Shown here: in pieces, positions 17,337 through 26,886 of the stretch | How positions within the stretch are numbered: the stretch's first letter is position 1 | Layout: each line of letters starts with the position of its first letter | NCBI GenBank assembly: GCA_017536445.1 | Contig: JAFXHJ010000010.1 | Location: 1 to 64,000 of the forward strand | DNA: 64,000 nucleotides | Direction: 5' to 3' | Origin: Clostridia bacterium | Lineage (GTDB): Bacteria; Bacillota; Clostridia; TANB77; CAG-465 | The notes under the pieces: model-generated | The model's database searches: none | What the model was told of the DNA's origin: nothing | What the model saw: the letters and a program-made list of their open reading frames with translations, nothing else | Program-made: the position numbers and the translations under genes

Positions 17337-18016
17337 AAAACGAAATACTAGAAACAAAGAACAAAAAGTGTTGTGTTATACCTTTAAGATATGGTGAGTT
17401 AATTACAGAGTCTAAAGATATAACTGTAACAGAATTAAAAAAGCTAATAACAAAGGCCTGCTGCAAAAAAGCATTCCTAAAAGGAGTGTTTTTAGGTAGT
17501 GGGTGTTTAGTAAACCCAGAATCAGAATATCATCATTTTGAAGTATCTTTAAAAGGAAAAACACATGCAAATTATGTTGCAAAAATAATGGAAGGCTATG
17601 GGCTATATCCTAAGATAACTAAAAGGAATCAAGAATATGTGGTGTATATAAAAGATGCCGAACAAATAGCAACTATGCTTAGAGTTTTTGAAGCAAATAA
17701 AGCGGTCTTTAAATTTGAGGATGTTCGTATAAATAAAAGCATTAAAAATGATATAAATCGTACAGTAAATTGCGAAACAGCTAATTTAAATAAAATAGCC
17801 AAAGCTTCATACAAGCATATAGAAGCAATAAATAAATTAAAAGCAGATGGTAGATTTGATACTTTAAATGCTAAACTAAGAGAAATAGCGGAACTCAGAG
17901 AAGATGATCCTGCGGCGTCTTTAGAAGAATTGGCTGCTAAATGCTCGTATGAAATAAGTAAATCTGGTGTATATCATAGATTAAATAAGATAGTAAAAAT
18001 AGCGGAGGAAGAATGA
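17315..18016 (+). CDS. whiA: WhiA-family DNA-binding regulator, shortened form
   Basis: Recognised by MSFSEEIKNEILETK at the start, then CCKKAFLKGVFLGSGCLVNP, NRTVNCETANLNKI and the C-terminal helix-turn-helix with SKSGVYHRLNKI. WhiA combines a degenerate LAGLIDADG domain with an HTH and affects division and, in some species, sporulation genes. This copy has 233 residues, against about 310 usually. The N-terminal half-domain between the first CC and CCKKAF is reduced to about 28 residues, so most of one LAGLIDADG lobe is missing, while the HTH is intact. Confidence 0.88.
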   Translation: MSFSEEIKNEILETKNKKCCVIPLRYGELITESKDITVTELKKLITKACCKKAFLKGVFLGSGCLVNPESEYHHFEVSLKGKTHANYVAKIMEGYGLYPKITKRNQEYVVYIKDAEQIATMLRVFEANKAVFKFEDVRINKSIKNDINRTVNCETANLNKIAKASYKHIEAINKLKADGRFDTLNAKLREIAELREDDPAASLEELAAKCSYEISKSGVYHRLNKIVKIAEEE

Positions 18017-19146
18017 AAGACTTAGGAATATATATACATATACCATTTTGCAAATCTAAATGTTTCTATTGCGACTTTTATTCTAAACCGGAATGTACAA
18101 ATAGCAATATAGAAGAATACATAGATACAATATGTATGGAGCTTCTAGCGAACTCAGAATTATTACAAGAGAGAAATATAACTACTGTATATTTTGGTGG
18201 AGGAACTCCCTCTTTAATAGACGCAAAATATATAGCTAAAATATTAGATATAATAAGGTTATTTAACAATAGTATAGAAGAAATAACAATAGAAGCAAAT
18301 CCAGAAAGCTTAAATAAAGAAAAACTTACTGCATATCTAGAAGCAGGAGTAAATAGATTAAGTTTAGGCCTTCAATCTGCAAATAACAATACATTAAAGA
18401 AAATAGGACGTATTGCAACTAAAGAAATGTTTGAAAAAGCATATATGAGCGCAGTAGAAGCTGGATTTAGCAATATTTCTACAGATGTAATAATTGGTCT
18501 TCCAAATGAAACATTAGAAGACTTTAAGAATACAGTAGAATACATTTTATCTCTAGATAAGATTAAGCATATATCTGCATATAGCTTAGAAGTACATGAA
18601 GGAACAAAACTAGACTTTCTACTTAACAGTGGATTCTTAACATTACCAGACGAAAACACTGAAAGAGAAATGAAGTATATGTTAGATAAGATGTTAGAAG
18701 AAAAAGGCTTTAATAGATATGAAATATCTAATTATGCCAAGCCTAAATATGAATCTAAGCATAATACTGCATATTGGACCCAACAAGAATATCTAGGACT
18801 AGGTGCAGCTGCAGCAAGCTTCATAAATAGTACTAGATATACAAATATACCAGATATGGATAAGTATATACAATATATGAAACAAGGTATAAGTGTAAAA
18901 CAAGACATAGAAGAAATGGACTTGCTAGATACGATGAAGGAATATATTATATTAAGGCTTAGATTAAAAGAAGGACTAAACTTTAATGAGTTTAAATTAA
19001 AGTTTAAGAAAGATGTGTTAGATATGTATAAAGAACAAATAGATAAATTAGTAGAAGAAAAACTTCTAGAAAAAGATGATGTAGGGATAAGACTTACATA
19101 TAAGGGTGAAGATCTAGCCAACATAGTATGGCAAGAGTTTATATAG
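18013..19146 (+). CDS. hemW: Radical SAM heme chaperone HemW (HemN-like)
   Basis: The 377-residue protein starts KDLGIYIHIPFCKSKCFYCD, containing the radical-SAM CxxxCxxC cluster motif. TVYFGGGTPSLID near residue 57 and the C-terminal HemN-like domain follow. The lack of the extra HemN N-terminal residues fits HemW, a heme-handling protein, better than coproporphyrinogen oxidase. It overlaps whiA by four bases (ATGA) with GGAGG inside the whiA end, so the two are co-translated. Confidence 0.9.
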   Translation: MKDLGIYIHIPFCKSKCFYCDFYSKPECTNSNIEEYIDTICMELLANSELLQERNITTVYFGGGTPSLIDAKYIAKILDIIRLFNNSIEEITIEANPESLNKEKLTAYLEAGVNRLSLGLQSANNNTLKKIGRIATKEMFEKAYMSAVEAGFSNISTDVIIGLPNETLEDFKNTVEYILSLDKIKHISAYSLEVHEGTKLDFLLNSGFLTLPDENTEREMKYMLDKMLEEKGFNRYEISNYAKPKYESKHNTAYWTQQEYLGLGAAAASFINSTRYTNIPDMDKYIQYMKQGISVKQDIEEMDLLDTMKEYIILRLRLKEGLNFNEFKLKFKKDVLDMYKEQIDKLVEEKLLEKDDVGIRLTYKGEDLANIVWQEFI

Positions 19147-19165
19147 AAATATTATGGAGGTGCTT

Positions 19166-19936
19166 ATGAGTACTAATGAATACATTGATTATTTTGGTGT
19201 TAAAATAAAGAAAACAGATAGAAACTTATTAACAAGAGATAATTATTGTGTTCCTACTAATGAACTTGATTATAAAGATAAAAAGAATTTAAAAATAGCA
19301 GATGAATTTTACAAAAAAAATAAAAGATATCCTTTGCTGTGCCCTCCTTGGTTTTGTAACATTCCAAATGATATATATAAAGATTTTGAGCATTACACTG
19401 ATGAATATGTGAAAGAACATTATCAAAACTGTATGGAAAATTTTGATTTAAATATGAATTTTTTTAGAAATATTGATAAAGTAGATTTTAATAAATATTT
19501 GATGAAATTTGTTAAAAAGTATAAATTTCATGAAGTTACAGATTTAAATATGCTAAAGGAAACAAAAGGAATTTATATAATGGTGCTGGATGAATATAAA
19601 CAAGCATATATTGGAGTGGCAGCGTATAATTCAAATATAAAGAAGAGAATTATGACACATTGGTCTTCTAAAAAACACTTTGCAAGATTGCTAAATGGAA
19701 GTGTAGAAAAATCAATTTTATCAATTGATTCGTTTGGAGCTTTAGACACTACAAGAATATTTTATAAAGAACTTTCTTCTGATAAAAAAATATATTTGTT
19801 GGAAGAAAAATATATTAATGAATTTAAATCGGATTATAGATTAAATAGAGTTGCCGGAGGCATTAATTCAGAAGACAGTTCTGCTTTGAGAAATTTAAAG
19901 TTAATCTCTACTATACAAGAAAGAAAATTAATATAA
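19166..19936 (+). CDS. GIY-YIG nuclease-domain protein, uncharacterised
   Basis: ATG at 19166 follows TGGAGGTG, giving 256 residues; the ATG four codons earlier is part of that site. A GIY-YIG-like domain occupies roughly residues 130-225: KGIYIMVLDEYKQAYIGVA supplies GIY and YIG, IKKRIMTHW the conserved Arg, and LLEEKYINEF the catalytic Glu. The N-terminal 130 residues match nothing I know; they include CPPWFCNIP. The gene is a singleton between hemW and polA with a separate terminator. Its base composition is AT-rich with long A-runs. Confidence 0.62.
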   Translation: MSTNEYIDYFGVKIKKTDRNLLTRDNYCVPTNELDYKDKKNLKIADEFYKKNKRYPLLCPPWFCNIPNDIYKDFEHYTDEYVKEHYQNCMENFDLNMNFFRNIDKVDFNKYLMKFVKKYKFHEVTDLNMLKETKGIYIMVLDEYKQAYIGVAAYNSNIKKRIMTHWSSKKHFARLLNGSVEKSILSIDSFGALDTTRIFYKELSSDKKIYLLEEKYINEFKSDYRLNRVAGGINSEDSSALRNLKLISTIQERKLI

Positions 19937-19938
19937 AT

Positions 19939-19975
19939 AAAGTAACAGAAATTAGCTCTGTTGCTTTTATTTTTT
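19939..19975 (+). terminator. Intrinsic terminator after the GIY-YIG gene
   Basis: An 11-bp stem (aaagtaacaga/tctgttgcttt), one wobble pair, a 7-base loop and a T-rich tail. Confidence 0.8.
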
Positions 19976-20018
19976 ATAAAAACATAGTATAATACAAACA
20001 GTAATTTGGAGGTAAGTC

Positions 20019-20039
20019 GTGGATAAAAAAGATAAATAA
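20019..20039 (+). CDS. Possible six-codon leader ORF upstream of polA
   Basis: GTG at 20019 is preceded by TTTGGAGG with good spacing and reads V-D-K-K-D-K before TAA. A possible -10 TATAAT lies at 19988-19993. The ORF ends 42 bases before the polA start. It may be a leader peptide, or only a fortuitous GGAGG/GTG. Confidence 0.25.
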   Translation: MDKKDK

Positions 20040-20081
20040 GATAAACACAAATTACAATTTACAACACAAACGGAGGTTATA

Positions 20082-22811
20082 ATGGAGAACAAAGAAAAGA
20101 TACTTGTTATAGATGGTAACAGTATAATGAATAGAGCATTCTATGGTATAAGATTACTATCTGTAAAAGATGGAACATATACAAATGCAGTATACGGCTT
20201 TCTAAACATATTCTATATGATGGAAAGCATGTTAAAGCCGGATTATGTAGCTGTAGCTTTTGATATATCTGCACCTACATTTAGACATAAGATGTATGAT
20301 GAATATAAAGCTGGGCGTAGATCTATGCCAGATGAACTTAGACCTCAAATGAGTCTAATTAAGGATGTATTAAGAGCAATGAATATCCCTATATTAGAAT
20401 TAGAAGGATATGAAGCAGACGATATATTAGGTACAGTTGCTAAAGTGAGTAGCACTAAGGATATAGTTACATATATACTAACAGGAGATAAAGATAGTCT
20501 TCAATTAGTATCTGAGATGAGCAATGTAGTTATGCCTGGTAAGAATGGTGCTAAGACAGAGTACACTATATATAATCCCGAAACTTTAATGGAAGCTATG
20601 GGAGTTAAACCTTACCAAATAATTGAGCTTAAAGCATTAATGGGAGATAAATCAGATAACATACCTGGTGTACCAAAGGTAGGAGAGAAGACTGCTCTTA
20701 CACTTCTTAATATGACAGATAATATAGAAAACCTATATAACAATATAGAGACTATAGATGTATCAGATAAATTAAGAGCTAATCTAATAGAGAATAAAGA
20801 GATGGCGTTCTTATCTAAAACACTTGCTACTATTAATACAGATGTACCTATAGATTTAAATTATGATGTATTAAGAGTTAAAGATGTAAATCTAGAAGAG
20901 GTTACTAAGTTATTTACTAGACTTGAGTTTAAGAAGTTCTTAGATAGATATACAGAAGGTAAAGAGGTAGTTAATGTAAATGGAGATTTCTTTAGTGGAT
21001 TAGCTAATACTAAATTTGTTAACCTTAATACTAAAGAGGATGTTAAAGAGGCACTTAATACATTAAGCCCTATTAACAATACTAAACTACCATTTATATT
21101 CTTAGATTCTAAATTTGAATCAGATAAATTAAAGAATACATTAATATTTAATATAGGAAATAACATATATACTATTAAGATTACAGATATAAATGCTAAA
21201 AGCGTTTTAGAAGAGTTTTGCTCGTATAGATGTGAAAAGATTGGTTACAACATTAAAAGTGTCTTAAATTTGGCTTTTAGAAACAATATAAGGGATATAT
21301 ATGGTTTTAATGATGACCTTATGATTATGTATTACTTAATTAATACAGCAGACAATAATCAATCTATAGATAAGATAACATATGAAGTGTTAAACGCTAA
21401 TTTCCCAACTCTTAATAAAGAGGCTAAAAAAGTAGAACAAACTTCTATGTTTGATATGTTAGATAACGCGCCTGTTAAAGAGGAAACATTAGATGAATTA
21501 ACAGATAATGAAAAAGAAGTAATATATGCATATATTAATGTAATAACTAAAACAGAAGCTAGTCTAAAAGAAACTCTTCATGAAATGGGCTTAGATTATC
21601 TATATTATCATGTAGAAATGCCTTTGATAGAGACACTAGCAAATATAGAAGCTAACGGAATGTATGTAGATAAAGTTAAGCTTAAGGAATTTGGAGAATA
21701 TATTGAAAAAAGTGTTGCAGAACTAACTGCTAAAATATATGAGCTTGCAGGTGAAGAATTTAATATAAATTCACCAATGCAACTAGGTAAAATCCTATTT
21801 GAAAAACTAGAAATAGAATATCCTAAAAAGACTAAATCTAATTACTCTACAGATAAAGAGATATTAGAAACGGTACAAGATAAACATGAAATTGTACCTT
21901 TAGTATTAGAATATAGAACTTTAGCAAAACTTAAATCTACATATATAGATAGTTTAATAGATGTAATAGATACAGATGGTAGAATACATACAACATTTAT
22001 GCAAACAGTTACAGCTACTGGTAGACTTTCTAGTGTAGAACCAAACCTTCAAAATATACCTGTAAGAACGGATTTGGGTTCTAGAATTAGAGAATGCTTT
22101 GTAGCAGAAAAAGAAGGATATAAAATAGTAGATGCAGACTATAGTCAAATAGAACTAAGAGTTCTTGCAGATATGTCTGGTGATCCTACTATGATAAATG
22201 CATACACAAACGGAGACGATATACACTCAATAACTGCATCACAAGTATTTAATGTACCTTTAGAAGAAGTAACAAAAGAGCTTCGTTCTAAAGCAAAAGC
22301 AGTTAATTTTGGTATTGTATATGGTATAAGCGATTTTGGCCTTGCTAAAAACATAAATGTTTCAAGATGGGAAGCTAAAGAATATATAGAAAACTACTTT
22401 AGACATTATTCTAGCGTAGAAAAATATATGAAGGGTTTAATAGAAAACGGTTTAGAAACTGGATATGCAACTACAAAATATGGCCGTAAAAGAAAAGTAT
22501 TAGAACTTAAATCTGCAAATTATAACACTAGAATGTTTGGTGAAAGAGTTGCAATGAACATGCCTATACAAGGTACTGCTGCAGATATTATGAAGATTGC
22601 TATGAACAATTTATATAGGAAGTTCAAAGAACTAAATCTTGAAGCTAAAATAATAATGCAAGTGCATGACGAACTTTTAGTTGAAGCTAAAGATAGCGAA
22701 GTAGAAATAGTTAAAAATACAATGAAAGAAGTAATGGAATCTGCGGTTAAATTAAACTTACCTTTAGAAGCTGACGTAAATGTAGGATTAAGTTGGATGG
22801 AAGCTAAATAA
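20082..22811 (+). CDS. polA: DNA polymerase I
   Basis: The 909-residue protein has three parts. The 5'-3' exonuclease (about 1-290) shows AFDISAPTFRHKMYDEYKAG, EGYEADDILGT and LMGDKSDNIPGVP. A middle region (about 310-480) replaces the proofreading exonuclease: its first motif reads FLDSKFESD without the D-x-E pair, so proofreading is probably lost. The family A polymerase (about 500-909) has DADYSQIELRVLA, KAVNFGIVYGISDFGLA and QVHDELLVEA. It fills repair gaps and removes RNA primers. CGGAGG precedes the ATG. Confidence 0.97.
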   Translation: MENKEKILVIDGNSIMNRAFYGIRLLSVKDGTYTNAVYGFLNIFYMMESMLKPDYVAVAFDISAPTFRHKMYDEYKAGRRSMPDELRPQMSLIKDVLRAMNIPILELEGYEADDILGTVAKVSSTKDIVTYILTGDKDSLQLVSEMSNVVMPGKNGAKTEYTIYNPETLMEAMGVKPYQIIELKALMGDKSDNIPGVPKVGEKTALTLLNMTDNIENLYNNIETIDVSDKLRANLIENKEMAFLSKTLATINTDVPIDLNYDVLRVKDVNLEEVTKLFTRLEFKKFLDRYTEGKEVVNVNGDFFSGLANTKFVNLNTKEDVKEALNTLSPINNTKLPFIFLDSKFESDKLKNTLIFNIGNNIYTIKITDINAKSVLEEFCSYRCEKIGYNIKSVLNLAFRNNIRDIYGFNDDLMIMYYLINTADNNQSIDKITYEVLNANFPTLNKEAKKVEQTSMFDMLDNAPVKEETLDELTDNEKEVIYAYINVITKTEASLKETLHEMGLDYLYYHVEMPLIETLANIEANGMYVDKVKLKEFGEYIEKSVAELTAKIYELAGEEFNINSPMQLGKILFEKLEIEYPKKTKSNYSTDKEILETVQDKHEIVPLVLEYRTLAKLKSTYIDSLIDVIDTDGRIHTTFMQTVTATGRLSSVEPNLQNIPVRTDLGSRIRECFVAEKEGYKIVDADYSQIELRVLADMSGDPTMINAYTNGDDIHSITASQVFNVPLEEVTKELRSKAKAVNFGIVYGISDFGLAKNINVSRWEAKEYIENYFRHYSSVEKYMKGLIENGLETGYATTKYGRKRKVLELKSANYNTRMFGERVAMNMPIQGTAADIMKIAMNNLYRKFKELNLEAKIIMQVHDELLVEAKDSEVEIVKNTMKEVMESAVKLNLPLEADVNVGLSWMEAK

Positions 22812-22828
22812 TATTAAGGAGAGACAAA

Positions 22829-23407
22829 TTGAAAAAGAAAAATAATAGCAAAGGAAAAAAGAATATAGTATCTTTAAGTATATTTGTTTTACTAATATTA
22901 TTAGTAGTAATTGTATATATACTTGTAACTAATATAATGTTCCCTAGGAAATATAGAACTATTGTAGAACAAGCTGCAAGTATATATAATGTAGATCCTA
23001 ATTTAATATACGCAGTAATTAAAAGAGAAAGCAACTTTAATAAAGATGCTGTATCTAGTGCTGGAGCAAAAGGTCTTATGCAAATAATAGATCCCACATC
23101 AAAGCAAATGGCAAGAAGAATAGATACAATTGACGATAAAAATTACGATGTATTTGATCCATATACAAATATACATATAGGAACAAAGTATTTATCTTAT
23201 CTTATAAAGTATTTTGATGGTAATTATTATCTAGCAATAATTGCATATAACGCAGGAATGGGTAGGGTAGACACATGGCTTGAAGCAGAATATAATGAAT
23301 ATACGGATTATACAAAGCTATTAGAAAATATTAAATATAATGAAACAAAAACTTATTTTGAAAAGGTATTAAATTATTATAATATTTATACAAAATTATA
23401 TAAATAA
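22829..23407 (+). CDS. Membrane-anchored lytic transglycosylase (SLT domain)
   Basis: The start is TTG at 22829 after AAGGAG; no ATG suits. The 192-residue protein has a basic N-terminus, one membrane helix (about 14-38), then an SLT domain with catalytic Glu67 in YAVIKRESNF, followed by AKGLMQI and AYNAGMGRVDTWL. It cleaves the glycan backbone of peptidoglycan between MurNAc and GlcNAc outside the cell. It lies 17 bases after polA, probably in the same transcript, and before a strong terminator. Confidence 0.92.
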   Translation: MKKKNNSKGKKNIVSLSIFVLLILLVVIVYILVTNIMFPRKYRTIVEQAASIYNVDPNLIYAVIKRESNFNKDAVSSAGAKGLMQIIDPTSKQMARRIDTIDDKNYDVFDPYTNIHIGTKYLSYLIKYFDGNYYLAIIAYNAGMGRVDTWLEAEYNEYTDYTKLLENIKYNETKTYFEKVLNYYNIYTKLYK

Positions 23408-23448
23408 ACATAAAGTTATTAAAAAAATTAAAGAATTTTTATATAATT

Positions 23449-23488
23449 AAGAAACGCTAAACCTTATGAGGGGACTAGCGTTTCTTTG
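23449..23488 (+). terminator. Terminator of polA-transglycosylase unit
   Basis: An 11-bp perfect stem (aagaaacgcta/tagcgtttctt) with a 16-base loop, followed by TTGTT. Confidence 0.75.
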
Positions 23489-23540
23489 TTATGTTGGTAC
23501 CAGGTGCTAGTTATAGCAAGGGTTTCGGGCTTCTTAAAGC

Positions 23541-23569
23541 TTTACTTATTATCTTAAAAATGGTATAAT
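23541..23569 (+). promoter_or_regulatory. Promoter of the two-glycosyltransferase operon
   Basis: TTTACT (23541-23546), a 17-base spacer and TATAAT (23564-23569), 33 bases before the start codon. Confidence 0.7.
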
Positions 23570-23601
23570 GAAAATGTAGCCTTAAAATTTTAGGAGGTAA
23601 A

Positions 23602-25746
23602 ATGAATAATCCAAAGACAGAATTAGACTACTTTGACTTTACATTAGAGCCAGGCAAAAACAAGGAGTCGAGATTAAGTGAGTATGTAGATAACATATAT
23701 GTTAGTATAATAACTCACTATGAAAATCAGGGTTATATAAAACAAACATATAACTCGTTACTTAACCAAACTTTCCCTCACTGGGAATGGTTAATTGCAA
23801 CACATGAAATTGATGAAACATTAAACGAATTAGTAAAGATAGATAAAAGAATTAGAATTGTAAAATTAGAAGATGATGAGAGTTTAGCAAAAGCTCAATA
23901 CATCGCAGCAAAAGAAGCAAAGAGCGATTTGTTATTACTTCTTTGTGAATCGGATTTAATAGACAAAACAATGTTAGAATGTGGTTATTTTACTATGCTA
24001 ACAAACCCAGAAGGTGTTTGGGCATATTCTAGAATGGTAAATTTTCATGACAAACAAGGTCTATTTAACAAGAAACTAGCTATTTATGAAATGGCTAAAA
24101 AGAACATTATATCTAGATGTGCATTTATTAGAAAAGATAAATTCTTAGAACTAGATACATTTATGTCTTTACCATCAGAAGTACATGAAGATTGGTATAT
24201 GTGGTTATACTTCTTAAGCAAGAAATATGTTCCAATTAAAATGGATTACTATGGTTATTGGCATAGAAAACTATCAGACGAAAAATATGTAATGGTAGAA
24301 AACAGCGAAGAAAAATCTAAGATCTCTGATGAATACATAGATAAGATGAAGTCTGAAATTAAACTAGATACTAATATTATTGAGTTTGATAAAATCTATA
24401 AAATAGACTATAAAGATATACCACAAAAGATAGAATTAACTAAAAAGGATATCTTCCCGCTAGCTGAGAAGAAAAGACTTTTATTCATAGTTCCTTGGTT
24501 TGTTGTAGGTGGTGCAGATATATTTGCATTAAACCTAATTAAGGGACTTAGAGCAAAAGGATATGAAATTAGTGTAATCACCACTAAGAAATGTGATTAT
24601 GTTTTAAGGCAAAAAGTAGAACAATATGTTGATGAATATTTCGATTTAACATCGTTCTTAAAAGAAAAAGATTGGGCAAGCTTTATTTATCATATAATCA
24701 AATCTAGAAAGATAAATGCGGTTGTTCTTTCGAATAGTTTCTACGGGTACTATGTATTACCATGGCTTAAATTCCATTTCAAAGAAATACCATTCGTAGA
24801 CTATATACACGCAGAAAATTGGACATTAAGAAACGGCGGATTCCCTAAGGATTCCAACTCGGTTGCAATGTACTTAGACAATACATATACTTGTACAAAA
24901 CATTTAAGGCACATAATGTACAATATTATGAATAGAAATATCAAGAACATTAAACCTGTATATATAGGTACTGATCCAGATTTCTATGATTTAAATAAGA
25001 AATACGAAGGCGAAGATGAGCTTAAAAAGAAATACAAAGGTAAAGAAGTAATTCTATTTGTAGGTCGTATGGTTCATTATAAACGTCCGTTATTTGCAAT
25101 TGAAGTGTTAAAACAACTTATTAAGACTAGACCTAATGTAAGACTTGCGTTTGTTGGAGATGGTCCTGCATTTGAAGATATGAAAAAGAAAATTGCAGAT
25201 GAACATCTAGAAGAATATGTTGATCTTTATGGTATGCAAGAAGATGTTAGACGTTTCTATAAAGTAGCAAATGTTACACTTGTATGTTCTCTAAGAGAAG
25301 GTTTAACACTTACTACATATGAATCTATGTCTATGGGTGTACCTGTAGTATCTTGTGATATAGGTGGCCAAAAGGAGCTTATACAAACAGATTGTGGTTA
25401 CCTAATTAGACCATATCAAGTACCGGAACAACAATTTGAGTTCGATTATTCTGAAAATGAAATAGAAGAATATAGAGCAGCAATTGAAAAAGTTCTACTA
25501 AATAAAGAAAAAGTAGATTACAAAGAACTATGTAGAAATAAGATTGTTACATATTTCTCGATAGAAAAAATGATAAGCGATATGGACAAGTACCTATCTA
25601 AGCTTATCAAAACAGGTTCTACTACAGATAAAAACTACTGTAACAATATAGAATTTGCAGAAAGATACTTATTATTAAATAGCATGCTTGAATCATTAAA
25701 CAGATCCTTTGAAGAGGAGGTTAAAAAGAATAATGAGCAAAAATAA
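23602..25746 (+). CDS. Two-domain glycosyltransferase (GT2 + GT4 fusion)
   Basis: The 714-residue protein joins two enzymes. Residues of about 30-230 form a GT2 domain (VSIITHYENQGYIKQTYNSL, LLLCESDLIDKT as the degenerate DxD region, VHEDWYMWLYF). Residues of about 290-690 form a GT4 domain (LFIVPWFVVGGADIFALNL, VGRMVHYKRPLFAIEVLKQL, REGLTLTTYESMSMGVPVVS). Such fusions build wall or surface polysaccharides by adding two sugars in turn. AGGAGG precedes the ATG, and the 3' end overlaps the next glycosyltransferase gene by 14 bases. Confidence 0.88.
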   Translation: MNNPKTELDYFDFTLEPGKNKESRLSEYVDNIYVSIITHYENQGYIKQTYNSLLNQTFPHWEWLIATHEIDETLNELVKIDKRIRIVKLEDDESLAKAQYIAAKEAKSDLLLLLCESDLIDKTMLECGYFTMLTNPEGVWAYSRMVNFHDKQGLFNKKLAIYEMAKKNIISRCAFIRKDKFLELDTFMSLPSEVHEDWYMWLYFLSKKYVPIKMDYYGYWHRKLSDEKYVMVENSEEKSKISDEYIDKMKSEIKLDTNIIEFDKIYKIDYKDIPQKIELTKKDIFPLAEKKRLLFIVPWFVVGGADIFALNLIKGLRAKGYEISVITTKKCDYVLRQKVEQYVDEYFDLTSFLKEKDWASFIYHIIKSRKINAVVLSNSFYGYYVLPWLKFHFKEIPFVDYIHAENWTLRNGGFPKDSNSVAMYLDNTYTCTKHLRHIMYNIMNRNIKNIKPVYIGTDPDFYDLNKKYEGEDELKKKYKGKEVILFVGRMVHYKRPLFAIEVLKQLIKTRPNVRLAFVGDGPAFEDMKKKIADEHLEEYVDLYGMQEDVRRFYKVANVTLVCSLREGLTLTTYESMSMGVPVVSCDIGGQKELIQTDCGYLIRPYQVPEQQFEFDYSENEIEEYRAAIEKVLLNKEKVDYKELCRNKIVTYFSIEKMISDMDKYLSKLIKTGSTTDKNYCNNIEFAERYLLLNSMLESLNRSFEEEVKKNNEQK

Positions 25747-26773
25747 AATCGCAATAATAGCAGATATACCTAACTGGTCTTTTGATATAATTGCACAATT
25801 ATTAAAAAAGGAATTAAGCAATAAATATGATATAGACGTATTTTATTGTGTAACAGACTTTAATAAAGACTTATTTGACATTTTAGAAGCTACAAAAGAA
25901 TATGATGTAATACACTTCCTTGCAAGAAAGCTTTTACTTCAATTTGAAGATGAAAGTTTCAAAGAAAGAGTGGCTCTTAAAGGATATAATTATGATGAAT
26001 ACTTAAAATCTATGGTAAGAAAAATCACTACATGCGTATATGACCATTTAGCAATAAATGATCCGGAAATAGACTATACAAAGTTATATAGATTATATTC
26101 TAAGGCATATTTAGTATGTTCTAAAAAACTATATGATATATATGCATCAGTTCCAAATTGTCCATTACCATGGGCAGAAATACCAGATACAATAGATACT
26201 GATCTTTTTGTACCAGCTAAACTTGAAAGATTTGAAATGGAAAATGTAGCAAATAGACCATTAGTAATTGGGTGGGTTGGAAATAGTAAATGGAACAAGA
26301 AATCTGAAGACGATATAGACTATAAAGGGTTACATACAATACTAAAACCAGCTATAGAAGAACTTAAGGCTGAAGGATATAACATTGAACCTTTCTATGC
26401 AGATGTAAACGATAAATATAGAAACGCAGTAGAAATGCAAGAATACTATAGCAATATAGATATATATGTATGTGTTTCTTTAATAGAAGGAACTCCTAGA
26501 CCGCTTCTAGAATCTATGAGCTGTGGCGTACCAGTAATAACAACTGATGTAGGTTTAGCTTATGAAGTTTTAGGCAAAAAAGGTCAAGAATTCATCCTAA
26601 AAGAAAGAAACAAAGAAGAATTAAAAGAAAAAATAAAAGTATTATATAATAATAGAGAATTATTAAAAGTATTATCTGATGAAAACATCAAAGAAGGAGT
26701 TAAAAACTCTTCTAAATGTACAGTAGAAAAGTATATAGAGCTATTTGATGGTATAATAAATGATACTTTATAA
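25733..26773 (+). CDS. Glycosyltransferase family 4
   Basis: ATG at 25733 (MSKNKIAIIADIPNWSFDII) is chosen over a TTG eight codons earlier; GAGGAGG lies within the upstream gene. The 346-residue GT-B protein has WVGNSKW near residue 180 and the donor-binding SLIEGTPRPLLESMSCGVPV near residue 250, including the EX7E pair. It overlaps the GT2-GT4 fusion gene, so the two probably act on the same glycan. They are separate from the cluster at 0.9-6.9 kb and have their own promoter. Confidence 0.85.
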   Translation: MSKNKIAIIADIPNWSFDIIAQLLKKELSNKYDIDVFYCVTDFNKDLFDILEATKEYDVIHFLARKLLLQFEDESFKERVALKGYNYDEYLKSMVRKITTCVYDHLAINDPEIDYTKLYRLYSKAYLVCSKKLYDIYASVPNCPLPWAEIPDTIDTDLFVPAKLERFEMENVANRPLVIGWVGNSKWNKKSEDDIDYKGLHTILKPAIEELKAEGYNIEPFYADVNDKYRNAVEMQEYYSNIDIYVCVSLIEGTPRPLLESMSCGVPVITTDVGLAYEVLGKKGQEFILKERNKEELKEKIKVLYNNRELLKVLSDENIKEGVKNSSKCTVEKYIELFDGIINDTL

Positions 26774-26886
26774 CAAAAAACGCTAAATTTAAGCATTTTG
26801 GAGCAAAAAAGACTACACAAATAAATAAAATTGTGTTACAATATTAAAGGTTAGTAAACCAAACATATGAAGGAGGAGAAGGATAT

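Noticed and set aside
23487-23540. Attachment site or mobile-element scar in the gap before the glycosyltransferase pair
   Set aside because: The less AT-rich segment has no direct or inverted repeat and no recombinase gene nearby.
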